A DNA stretch of 6,142 nt from JACQFZ01 sp041485885 (GTDB lineage Bacteria; Pseudomonadota; Gammaproteobacteria; Acidiferrobacterales; Sulfurifustaceae), in the NCBI GenBank assembly GCA_041485885.1, contig JBGPKL010000101.1, positions 1-6,142 on the forward strand, written 5' to 3'. The notes under the pieces are model-generated. The model saw nothing but the letters and a program-made list of their open reading frames with translations, was not told the origin of the DNA and did no database searches. Each line of letters starts with the position of its first letter. Within the stretch, counting starts at the first letter, position 1. Positions 1 through 5,346 of the stretch are shown one piece after another. The position numbers and the translations under genes are program-made.

Positions 1-96
1 CTGTTCCAGCGTCCCGATACCGAACGCCACCGGCACCGGCAATGGCGCGAGCGACGAGTCGAGTTCGCTCTGCGGCAAACGGAGCTGTTCGCATGA
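1..96 (+). CDS. Possible 3' end of an upstream gene (partial, uncertain)
   Basis: From the first base the plus strand reads open for 31 codons and stops at TGA 94-96, ending in ...ALRQTELFA. About three quarters of the codons end in G or C, as in the genes that follow, which is why I list it. The tail is rich in Arg, Gln and Glu and would form an amphipathic helix. No family is recognisable from so short a piece. A competing reading is a minus-strand frame across the same bases (containing SELDSSLAPLPVPVAFGIG), also GC3-rich and open leftwards, but it has no ATG or GTG start before an upstream stop. Either gene would be cut by the window edge. Confidence 0.25.
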   Translation: MFQRPDTERHRHRQWRERRVEFALRQTELFA

Positions 97-135
97 GTTT
101 ATTCCGGACAGTAGTGCGCTTTCGCGGGAATGACG
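97..135. repeat. Fragment resembling a dispersed intergenic repeat
   Basis: On the minus strand this reads CGTCATTCCCGCGAAAGCG (117-135), the left half of a very common proteobacterial intergenic repeat whose full form continues into GGGAATCCA. Here the expected right half is replaced by CACTACTGTCCGGAATAAA, so only one arm is present. It sits between the possible upstream gene and the CHASE2 gene, where such elements usually lie. The match is from memory of the repeat family and is not computed. Confidence 0.35.
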
Positions 136-160
136 AAACGTAACACGGTCAACGGCCAGA

Positions 161-174
161 AATTAATTTATCAT
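161..174 (+). promoter_or_regulatory. Weak promoter candidate upstream of the CHASE2 gene
   Basis: An isolated AT-rich patch (AATTAATTTATCAT) in GC-rich surroundings ends in TATCAT at 169-174, one mismatch from TATAAT, about 30 bases before the ATG at 206. No convincing -35 box is found 16-18 bases upstream (CGGTCA or GGTCAA). A small hairpin, CGCCC-AAA-GGGCG, follows at 183-195 and would lie in the leader of the transcript. No good Shine-Dalgarno sequence precedes the ATG. Confidence 0.3.
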
Positions 175-205
175 TCGCAGGACGCCCAAAGGGCGCCGAC
201 CATTT

Positions 206-2005
206 ATGCAAGCTACCCAATACCTACTGCGCCTCGCGCGCGTGGTTCTTCTGCCGATGGGGGTCCTTTCGGAGCGGCTGGGTAGTCGCTTCTATGTGGG
301 GCTCGCCGTTGTCATCATCGCGGTCTCGGTTTACGGCATCGTCGGTGGTCATACCGGCGGTATGAAACACCAGGCGTACGATCTGATCATGAAGAATCGG
401 TTTCGCACGCCGGCGGTCGATCCTGACATCGTGCTGATCGACGTCGACGAGGCGAGCCTCGCGGCAATGGCGCCGGAATTCGGGCGCTGGCCGTGGCCGA
501 GATCGGTTATCGCCGAGCTGACCGAAGGAGTCGCGCGCCAGAATCCCGCGGCGATCGTCTACGACATCACGTTCAGCGATCTCGACGTCGATCATCCCGA
601 TGCCGATCGCTACTTTCGCGACGTCGTTGCGCGTCACGCTAATACGTACTTTGCTATGATCCGGCTGAACCCGGCCAACGATTCGTTGAGCGAGCTGAAG
701 CTCGCGCGTCTACCCGGCGCGGAACCGCGAGGGCCGGACGCGTCGGCGCAAGCGACCATCGCCATGGTCGTGCCGTACTTTCTCAACGTGCTGAACGATA
801 GTCGCCTCGGTACCAACAATCTCTACGCCGACGACGACGGAATCGCGCGCTCGTATCACGTACACCGGGACGGCTACGGCTGGCGCGTTTATTCGCTTCC
901 CGCGAGCGTGGTCCGCGCGTTGGGCGGGGAGTTGCCGGAGCGAACGGACGTGCTCCTCAACTGGCGCGGCCAGCGCTTGAGTTACGCCGCGGTACCGTTC
1001 CACTCGATCTATCGGAGCGTTTTGCGCCAGAAGAGCGAGCGCCCGGCCGACGAATTCAAGGGAAAGATCGTCGTCATCGGCTCGACCGCCCCCGCGCTTT
1101 TTGACCTGAAGCCGACGCCGATCGCCCGCGAGCATCCCGGCGTTGATATCATGATGACGGCGATCGACAACTTGAAAAACGGCGATTATCTGACGGAGCT
1201 GCCCGCCGGTTCTTATTTACTCGTCACGGTGATCGCCGTCACGCTGCTCACCGTCGCGTTCGTTTACAACGTCGACCCGGCCCGGCTGACCGCGCTCTTT
1301 ACGGCGATGCAGACCGGGTTTCTCGCGGTGACTTATTTGTTCTTGAATTTCACGACATGGTTCGTCGATCTCAGCGCGCCGTTCACGGCCGTGCTCGCGT
1401 ATTTCTTCGTCGTGCGTTTGTACAATCGGGTATTAGTTGGGCGGCGCAATGGCCACCCGCTTTATTCAACCGCGCTCGATCCCGGCCGGGATTGCCAGGT
1501 GCTGCTACTTTCCTGTCGGTTCGTCGCGGCTGACGGCAAGTCGCGGCGCCGCACGAACGGCGTCTTGCAGCAACAGGCCGGGCGCACGCGTTTCGGCGCG
1601 TCCGCGCCGCGCTTGTTCAGCAGCGCGCCGCTGATGAACGGCATCTATCGCGACACGATTCTCTTTTATTGGCTCGTGCCGCCGGTGCAAACGTGCGCGG
1701 CGCTGCGCGATCTGCTCGACATGCTAGACCGTAGCTTTGCCGCGTTGCGGCGTGGCGGGCTCGAATCGGGGGCGCAGCTCGCGTTGCACGCGGTTCGCCT
1801 CACCATCGATGCCGAGGGAAAATGGCGCTCCGCGGGCAAGACCGCTTTTACAACGGTGTTGGAGCTCGTCCAGCAACCGATGCGCGGAAGTCTAACGCGC
1901 ACCGAGGCTTTCGCCGACGTGTGCGCCGACTGCACCGACGTTTCGATTCCCTCGTTGCTCGCGCGGGCGGGTTTGCATTCCGGCGGCGCATCGGCGCCGG
2001 GTTAG
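206..2005 (+). CDS. CHASE2-domain membrane sensor with unrecognised C-terminal domain
   Basis: This is a 599-residue membrane sensor. A hydrophobic segment at about 29-47 anchors the protein. An extracytoplasmic CHASE2 domain follows at about 54-330, with typical features: the opening HQAYDLIMKNRF, then DIVLIDVDEASL, the FGRWPWPRS segment (about 92-100), AIVYDITFSD, YADDDGIARSYHV, and FKGKIVVIGSTAPALFDLKPTP near the end. Three further membrane helices come at about 335-355, 360-381 and 385-405, the standard CHASE2 arrangement. CHASE2 domains sense unknown extracytoplasmic signals and normally feed a cyclase, GGDEF or histidine kinase domain inside the cell. Here the last ~190 residues (from 411) show none of those catalytic motifs. 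The stretch DTILFYWLVPPVQTCAALRD (about 483-502) has the look of a decayed class III cyclase, and a CxxC (C573, C576) lies near the end. GC3 stays high to the stop, so the tail is genuine coding sequence and not a frameshift product. The start at 206 is the first ATG; M18 (257) is an alternative. Confidence 0.9.
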   Translation: MQATQYLLRLARVVLLPMGVLSERLGSRFYVGLAVVIIAVSVYGIVGGHTGGMKHQAYDLIMKNRFRTPAVDPDIVLIDVDEASLAAMAPEFGRWPWPRSVIAELTEGVARQNPAAIVYDITFSDLDVDHPDADRYFRDVVARHANTYFAMIRLNPANDSLSELKLARLPGAEPRGPDASAQATIAMVVPYFLNVLNDSRLGTNNLYADDDGIARSYHVHRDGYGWRVYSLPASVVRALGGELPERTDVLLNWRGQRLSYAAVPFHSIYRSVLRQKSERPADEFKGKIVVIGSTAPALFDLKPTPIAREHPGVDIMMTAIDNLKNGDYLTELPAGSYLLVTVIAVTLLTVAFVYNVDPARLTALFTAMQTGFLAVTYLFLNFTTWFVDLSAPFTAVLAYFFVVRLYNRVLVGRRNGHPLYSTALDPGRDCQVLLLSCRFVAADGKSRRRTNGVLQQQAGRTRFGASAPRLFSSAPLMNGIYRDTILFYWLVPPVQTCAALRDLLDMLDRSFAALRRGGLESGAQLALHAVRLTIDAEGKWRSAGKTAFTTVLELVQQPMRGSLTRTEAFADVCADCTDVSIPSLLARAGLHSGGASAPG

Positions 2006-2010
2006 CAGGT

Positions 2011-2030
2011 GCGGTCGATCGATCGACCGC
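2011..2030. repeat. 20-bp perfect palindrome after the CHASE2 gene
   Basis: GCGGTCGATC is followed directly by its exact reverse complement GATCGACCGC, five bases after the TAG at 2003-2005. As RNA it folds into a stem of about eight pairs with a four-base loop. No T-run follows, so a standard intrinsic terminator is unlikely. It could be an operator or an mRNA 3'-end hairpin. Confidence 0.6.
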
Positions 2031-2031
2031 G

Positions 2032-2063
2032 TGTTGAAAATCGAGGCGAAGGACTTTTCAACA
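2032..2063. repeat. 9-bp perfect inverted repeat upstream of the lipoprotein gene
   Basis: TGTTGAAAA (2032-2040) and TTTTCAACA (2055-2063) are exact reverse complements separated by 14 bases. The centre-to-centre distance of 23 bases is about two helical turns, which suits a dimeric DNA-binding regulator. The right arm falls between the expected -35 and -10 positions of the promoter candidate at 2067-2075, so a bound protein could block RNA polymerase. No specific regulator is identified. Confidence 0.45.
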
Positions 2064-2066
2064 TCC

Positions 2067-2075
2067 TGTTAGAAT
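2067..2075 (+). promoter_or_regulatory. Extended -10 promoter candidate for the lipoprotein-protease pair
   Basis: TGTTAGAAT fits the extended -10 form TGnTATAAT with one mismatch in the hexamer. No recognisable -35 box lies 16-18 bases upstream, which is tolerated for extended -10 promoters. Transcription would start near 2082, only a few bases before the ATG at 2085, giving a nearly leaderless mRNA. Alternatively translation starts further in. Confidence 0.4.
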
Positions 2076-2084
2076 GCGCAGGCG

Positions 2085-2729
2085 ATGATAGTTGGTGGGA
2101 TAAATCGTGCGAGTGTGTTGCTGGCGCTGCTTTTGATCGGCTGCGGCAACGATGCGGCTCAAAAGCCGGCGGACAACCGCGCGCAGTCGCCGGCCACCGC
2201 GCAAGCGCCGGCCGCTACAAACGCTGTTAGCGACGCACAAGCCGCGACGCCGACTAAGTCAACCGGCGCGAGCGCCAAAATGGCGCCGACGCCCGCGACG
2301 GTGGCGCGCGATACCGAATTGAAAGAGAAACCCTTCACCGATGCCAAGACGCTCAAGCGCCTGCCGGCGCGAACGGCGGTGACGATCGTCGACCGTGACG
2401 GCGGCTGGCTCAAGGTCACGGCCGGCGGGCAACAGGGTTGGGTGCGACTGCTACACGTGAGCAGTCAACCGGCGAGCTCAGGCGGAACCAGCACCGATGA
2501 GCTCAAGTCGGCAGCGAAGATGGCGACGGGGCGCGCGGGTAGCGGCAACATTGTGAGCACCACCGGCATTCGCGGCCTGAGCGAGGAGCAATTGCGCGAA
2601 GCGAAACCCAATCCCCAAGAGTTCCAGCGTTTGGAGGGATACGCGGCCAGCAAGGAGCAAGCGACTGCCTATGCACGCGCGCAAAAACTCGAACGACGGC
2701 AAGTCGCCCATCTACCGGGGCCCCCTTGA
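2085..2729 (+). CDS. SH3-domain (SH3b) lipoprotein
   Basis: This is a 214-residue predicted lipoprotein. Residues 9-19 are hydrophobic and end in the lipobox LIGC, with the lipidated cysteine at 20. Gly rather than Asp at +2 suggests delivery to the outer membrane. Residues 21-70 form a low-complexity Ala/Pro/Thr/Gln linker. Residues 71-125 match a bacterial SH3 domain: ATVARDTELKEKP, then LKRLPARTAVTIVDRDGGWL and QQGWVRLLHV. These domains usually bind peptidoglycan or protein partners in the periplasm. Residues 140-214 carry a separate segment containing NIVSTTGIRGLSEEQLREAK, which I recall from SH3 proteins encoded beside M48 proteases. The stop overlaps or nearly touches the protease start, so the two are very probably co-transcribed. 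The start is uncertain: the ATG at 2085 has a poor ribosome site, but it gives the only complete signal peptide with an Arg before the hydrophobic core. Confidence 0.85.
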   Translation: MIVGGINRASVLLALLLIGCGNDAAQKPADNRAQSPATAQAPAATNAVSDAQAATPTKSTGASAKMAPTPATVARDTELKEKPFTDAKTLKRLPARTAVTIVDRDGGWLKVTAGGQQGWVRLLHVSSQPASSGGTSTDELKSAAKMATGRAGSGNIVSTTGIRGLSEEQLREAKPNPQEFQRLEGYAASKEQATAYARAQKLERRQVAHLPGPP

Positions 2730-2731
2730 GC

Positions 2732-3553
2732 ATGCGTGACGGACGATTCATTGCCATGTTCATTGCCGCGCTGCTGGTCGCGTCCACGGCCGGCGCCGAA
2801 GATCTGCGATCGAAGATATTGGAAAAGATCCCGGAGTCAAAGCGCTTGCTTCTTTCCGTGACCGAGGCGGACGAGGTCAAGATCGGCCAGCAAGCGACGA
2901 CGAATCTGCTCGGTGTCGCGCCGCTCGTTAAGGACGACGGCTTGCAGCGCTACGTGAATACCGTCGGCCGTTGGGTGGCGCTGGGAAGCGAGCGGCCTGA
3001 TTTGCCGTGGCGCTTCGGCGTCATCGAATCGGCGGATGTGAACGCGTTCGCCGCGCCCGGTGGCTACATACTCATCACGCGCGGACTGTACGCGAGCTTG
3101 AGCGACGAAGCCGAGCTCGCCGGCGTGCTGGGTCATGAGATTACGCACGTCGTCGAGCGTCATCAAATCGACGTGATGCGCAAGGGCATGTTGCTCGAAG
3201 AGAGCCGCAAGGCGGTCGAGAAACGACTCGACAACAACAAGGATGAGCTTATCCGTCGCCTCGTTGGAAGCGGCGCGGAACTCTTCGCGCGGCGGCTCGA
3301 TCAAGACGCGGAATTCGAAGCGGATCGCAAAGGCGTGGTGCTCGCCGCGCGCGCGGGTTACGGGCCGTACGGTTTGCCGGCGGTATTGCAGAAGATCGCC
3401 AGCGTCGCGAAAACGGACGATCGCGTGCAGTTGCTTTACAAGACCCATCCGGCGCCCGAGGAGCGTTTGCGCCGCCTCGATGACGCGATGGCTGCGCGTC
3501 TCGACAAATACGACCGCCCGAGCGCGGGCGGAAAAATTTATCCGTTGCACTAG
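2732..3553 (+). CDS. Secreted M48-family zinc metalloprotease
   Basis: From ATG 2732 this encodes 273 residues. An N-terminal signal peptide (MRDGRFIAMFIAALLVASTAGA) with an AGA cleavage site before ED sends it to the periplasm. The mature part is a single M48 peptidase domain. The substrate-strand region NAFAAPGGYILITRGL comes just before the zinc motif HEITH (135-139, two His ligands and the catalytic Glu). The third ligand is the first Glu of EFEAD (194-198), followed by the usual Arg and Gly. KTHPAPEERLRRL near the C-terminus is also typical. There is no TPR region, so it is a short form closer in plan to LoiP/YcaL than to BepA. Such enzymes degrade misfolded envelope proteins. An in-frame TTG at 2726 overlaps the previous stop (TTGA) and is an alternative start adding two residues; I prefer the ATG. 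The adjacent SH3 lipoprotein may localise or regulate it. The TAG stop is followed at once by a second in-frame stop, TAA. Confidence 0.93.
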   Translation: MRDGRFIAMFIAALLVASTAGAEDLRSKILEKIPESKRLLLSVTEADEVKIGQQATTNLLGVAPLVKDDGLQRYVNTVGRWVALGSERPDLPWRFGVIESADVNAFAAPGGYILITRGLYASLSDEAELAGVLGHEITHVVERHQIDVMRKGMLLEESRKAVEKRLDNNKDELIRRLVGSGAELFARRLDQDAEFEADRKGVVLAARAGYGPYGLPAVLQKIASVAKTDDRVQLLYKTHPAPEERLRRLDDAMAARLDKYDRPSAGGKIYPLH

Positions 3554-3582
3554 TAAATTCTGAATTTTCCGCGTCGTTTTTT
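3528..3582 (+). terminator. Possible intrinsic terminator overlapping the M48 gene end
   Basis: GCGGAAAA (3528-3535), inside the last codons of the protease, pairs perfectly with TTTTCCGC (3565-3572). Within the loop ATTTA (3536-3540) can pair with TAAAT (3554-3558), extending the fold. GTCG and then six T residues (3577-3582) follow. This resembles a rho-independent terminator with a large branched loop and a gap of four bases before the T-run, so it is weaker than a textbook one. It would separate the protease from the exonuclease. Confidence 0.4.
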
Positions 3583-3600
3583 CCCGTTGTTTCCAGAGCC

Positions 3601-4173
3601 ATGACGAAAGAGAACGAAATCTACGTAAGCACCGATATCGAAGCGGACGGTCCGATTCCCGGTCCGCATTCGATGTTGAGTTTCGGCTCGGCGGCGTTTC
3701 TTCCGGACAAGACCGTCCTCCGCACTTACAGCGCGAATCTACAAACGTTGCCCGGTGCGACGCCGGATCCGCGGACCACGGAATGGTGGAAAGGGTTTCC
3801 GGACGCGTGGGCCGCGTGTCGCCAAAATCCGCGCGCACCCGAAGCGGTGTTGCCGGAATACCTGAAGTGGTTGCAAGACTTGCCCGGCCGTCCGGTGTTT
3901 CTCGGGTGGCCGGCGACGTGGGATTTCATGTGGATCTATTGGTACCTGGTTCGCTTCACCGGCGAGCGGCCGTTTCGCGAGAACGCGCTCGACATCCGCT
4001 CCTACGCCATGGGCATGCGCAAGTCGACGTTCCATATGACCTCGCGCAGCTACTTGCCCAAGCGCTGGTTCGACGAGCGACCGCATACGCATGTGGCGCT
4101 GGAAGACGCGCTGGAGCAGGGAGCGTTGTTCTGCAACATGCACACGGAAAATCTGCGCGACCCCGATGCGTGA
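3601..4173 (+). CDS. DEDDh-type 3'-5' exonuclease, stand-alone
   Basis: This encodes 190 residues with no signal peptide or membrane segment, so it should be cytoplasmic. The RNase H-like exonuclease fold is shown by the three Exo motifs in order: Exo I STDIEADG (D12, E14), Exo II ATWDFMWIYWYL (D108) and Exo III HTHVALEDA (H164 and D169), giving the DEDDh set of metal-binding and catalytic residues. LDIRSYA (D131) also fits the family. Enzymes of this class remove nucleotides from 3' ends of DNA or RNA. The length matches single-domain members. Exo II lacks the usual HN before the FD-like pair, having GWPATWD instead, and the protein is unusually rich in Trp, so its substrate cannot be read from the sequence. 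No strong ribosome site precedes the ATG (only AGAG at 3594-3597). A terminator-like element upstream suggests separate transcription from the protease. It converges on the hydrolase gene. Confidence 0.85.
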   Translation: MTKENEIYVSTDIEADGPIPGPHSMLSFGSAAFLPDKTVLRTYSANLQTLPGATPDPRTTEWWKGFPDAWAACRQNPRAPEAVLPEYLKWLQDLPGRPVFLGWPATWDFMWIYWYLVRFTGERPFRENALDIRSYAMGMRKSTFHMTSRSYLPKRWFDERPHTHVALEDALEQGALFCNMHTENLRDPDA

Positions 4174-4188
4174 TCCCTGCACGGTTCG

Positions 4189-4202
4189 AGCCGCATGCGG
4201 CT
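4189..4202. repeat. 14-bp palindrome between convergent genes
   Basis: AGCCGCATGCGGCT is a perfect palindrome lying between the exonuclease stop (4171-4173) and the hydrolase stop (complement of 4201-4203), which it partly overlaps. As RNA on either strand it forms a five-pair GC-rich stem with a CATG loop. It could act as a short bidirectional terminator, but no T-run follows on either side. Confidence 0.35.
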
Positions 4203-5139
4203 ACGGCGTAGTTTGAACGTCGCCGAAGAATTGCCGCAACGCTTCGAGCAACCCGCGCGGATTATCGCCTTGAACCGTGTGGCCGGCATTCTCGATGCGT
4301 ACCCAACGTCCATTCGGTAGCCGCTGCGCGAGCTTCTCTGCATCCTCGTCGTGAAATACATCGCTCTTTGCACCGCGCACGACGAGTGTCGGGCAGGAAA
4401 TGCGCGGCACGAGCGCCCAATAATCGCCCAAACGTCCGAAACGTTCGGCGACGTCGGATCGTTGCCAATGACGCGTATCGTTCTTGCGCACCCATTTTCC
4501 GTCTTCGCGGCGGCGGAACGTATGCAGCAGGCTGCGCCGCAGCAGGCGCGGGTCGCGCGTCGGATTGAATTTGAGCGCCAGCGCGATGAGATCCTCGATC
4601 GAGTCCGCCTCCGCGGTTTGCCGAACGAAGTCGATGATCCGTTGCCCACCTGCCCGCCGCACCTCCGGGCCGGTGTCGATGATCGTCAGTCCGTGCAGGC
4701 GTTCGCTGTGCTCCGCCGCATAGAGCAGCGCGTTGATCCCGCCCATCGACATACCGATTAGAAAGAATCGCTCGAGCCCAAGATGATCGATGAAACCTTC
4801 TACGTCGCGCTTTTGAGTTTCAAAAGTGTAATCCAGCTCCGCCGACCATTCGCTGTCGCCATGACCGCGCTGATCGAGCGCCAGGCAGTGGTAGTCGTGC
4901 TTCAGCACGGCGCACAGCAAGTCCCAGGTATGCGCGCTGATGCCGCCGCCGTGCAGGAAGACAATCGGTACCTTGCCGGCGGTGCCCCAGTCGAGATAAT
5001 GCAGCCGCAAGTTATTTATCACGGCGTAGCGCGAAACCGGCAAGGAAACGACGCTCTCCGGCAACCCCGCAATGCGCATCGTGAGCCGCAGGTGCTCCAG
5101 ACGCTCGGCGTCGTTCGTTGAGTCGCTATCGAAATGCAT
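4201..5139 (-). CDS. Alpha/beta-hydrolase fold enzyme
   Basis: Taking the ATG at 5139, this encodes 312 residues. It has the full set of alpha/beta-hydrolase marks: LRLHYLDWG before the core, VFLHGGGISAHTWD with the oxyanion-hole HGGG (63-66), LALDQRGHGDSEW, the nucleophile elbow GMSMGG (Ser131), a cap region rich in Arg and Asp, the acid in VRGAKSDVF (Asp260) and the catalytic His in ENAGHTVQGDNP (His287). It therefore hydrolyses an ester, amide, epoxide-like or C-C bond of a small molecule, but the substrate cannot be inferred. No signal peptide is seen, so it is probably cytoplasmic. The start is uncertain: an in-frame TTG at 5205 and an ATG at 5079 (MRIAGLPESVVSLPVSRY) are alternatives, and none has a clear ribosome site. 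The 5079 start would still retain the whole fold. It is transcribed divergently from the chlorite dismutase gene and convergently with the exonuclease gene. Confidence 0.9.
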   Translation of the reverse strand: MHFDSDSTNDAERLEHLRLTMRIAGLPESVVSLPVSRYAVINNLRLHYLDWGTAGKVPIVFLHGGGISAHTWDLLCAVLKHDYHCLALDQRGHGDSEWSAELDYTFETQKRDVEGFIDHLGLERFFLIGMSMGGINALLYAAEHSERLHGLTIIDTGPEVRRAGGQRIIDFVRQTAEADSIEDLIALALKFNPTRDPRLLRRSLLHTFRRREDGKWVRKNDTRHWQRSDVAERFGRLGDYWALVPRISCPTLVVRGAKSDVFHDEDAEKLAQRLPNGRWVRIENAGHTVQGDNPRGLLEALRQFFGDVQTTP

Positions 5140-5191
5140 TGATGGTGCGCATCGCTTGCTCGGCTGCCTGGGTAGCGTCGTTCTCGCCCAT
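5126..5191 (-). CDS. Possible 21-codon leader ORF overlapping the hydrolase start
   Basis: A minus-strand ATG at 5191 is preceded by TCAGG about six bases upstream, a better ribosome site than any hydrolase start has. It encodes MGENDATQAAEQAMRTINAFR and stops at TAG (complement of 5126-5128). The hydrolase ATG at 5139 lies inside its last codons in another frame, overlapping by 14 bases, an arrangement that permits translational coupling. The peptide matches nothing I know. It may be chance, or the remnant of an N-terminus displaced by a frameshift. Confidence 0.25.
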   Translation of the reverse strand: MGENDATQAAEQAMRTINAFR

Positions 5192-5233
5192 GAAACCTGA
5201 CGCAAGCCTGACGTTCAAGTTGGAACAGACGCG

Positions 5234-5239
5234 AGTATA
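5234..5239 (-). promoter_or_regulatory. Candidate -10 box for the hydrolase transcript
   Basis: On the minus strand these bases read TATACT, one mismatch from TATAAT, in the divergent region between the hydrolase and chlorite dismutase genes. Transcription would start near 5227, ahead of the possible leader ORF and all candidate hydrolase starts. No good -35 box is visible at the proper distance (GGACAA at best). Confidence 0.3.
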
Positions 5240-5336
5240 TCTTGCAGCAAGAGAGTTTGTCCGTCTCCCGCTCGGACGGTCTGTAAGGAAGCAGGGCGAC
5301 CGCGCGACCAAGTCAGACAATCCTACTGCGCGTTTC

Positions 5337-5343
5337 GAGGAAG
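5337..5343 (+). promoter_or_regulatory. Ribosome binding site of the chlorite dismutase gene
   Basis: GAGGAAG ends three bases before the ATG at 5347, with the GAGG core six bases from it. It is the clearest Shine-Dalgarno sequence before any complete gene in this window, and it fixes the start. The 140 bases before it (about 5206-5336) hold no other gene. They contain overlapping short inverted repeats, GTCCG/CGGAC and CCGTC/GACGG, at 5259-5279 that might be a regulator site, but no clear plus-strand promoter. Confidence 0.7.
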
Positions 5344-5346
5344 ACT

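Noticed and set aside
206..2005. CHASE2 gene as a frameshifted adenylate cyclase
   Set aside because: Codon third-position bias stays strong in the same frame to the stop, and the alternative frames in the C-terminal part show no cyclase motifs, so a simple frameshift does not explain the odd tail.
2837..3838. Long minus-strand open frame (333 codons) across the M48 and exonuclease genes
   Set aside because: It is antisense to two genes with clear catalytic motifs, is Arg-rich with no domain pattern, and spans an intergenic terminator-like element. It is a GC-rich shadow frame.
4050..4649. Minus-strand 199-codon frame overlapping the exonuclease and hydrolase ends
   Set aside because: It lies over the hydrolase gene in another frame, is rich in Arg, Ser and Cys, and crosses the convergent junction. 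No family features.
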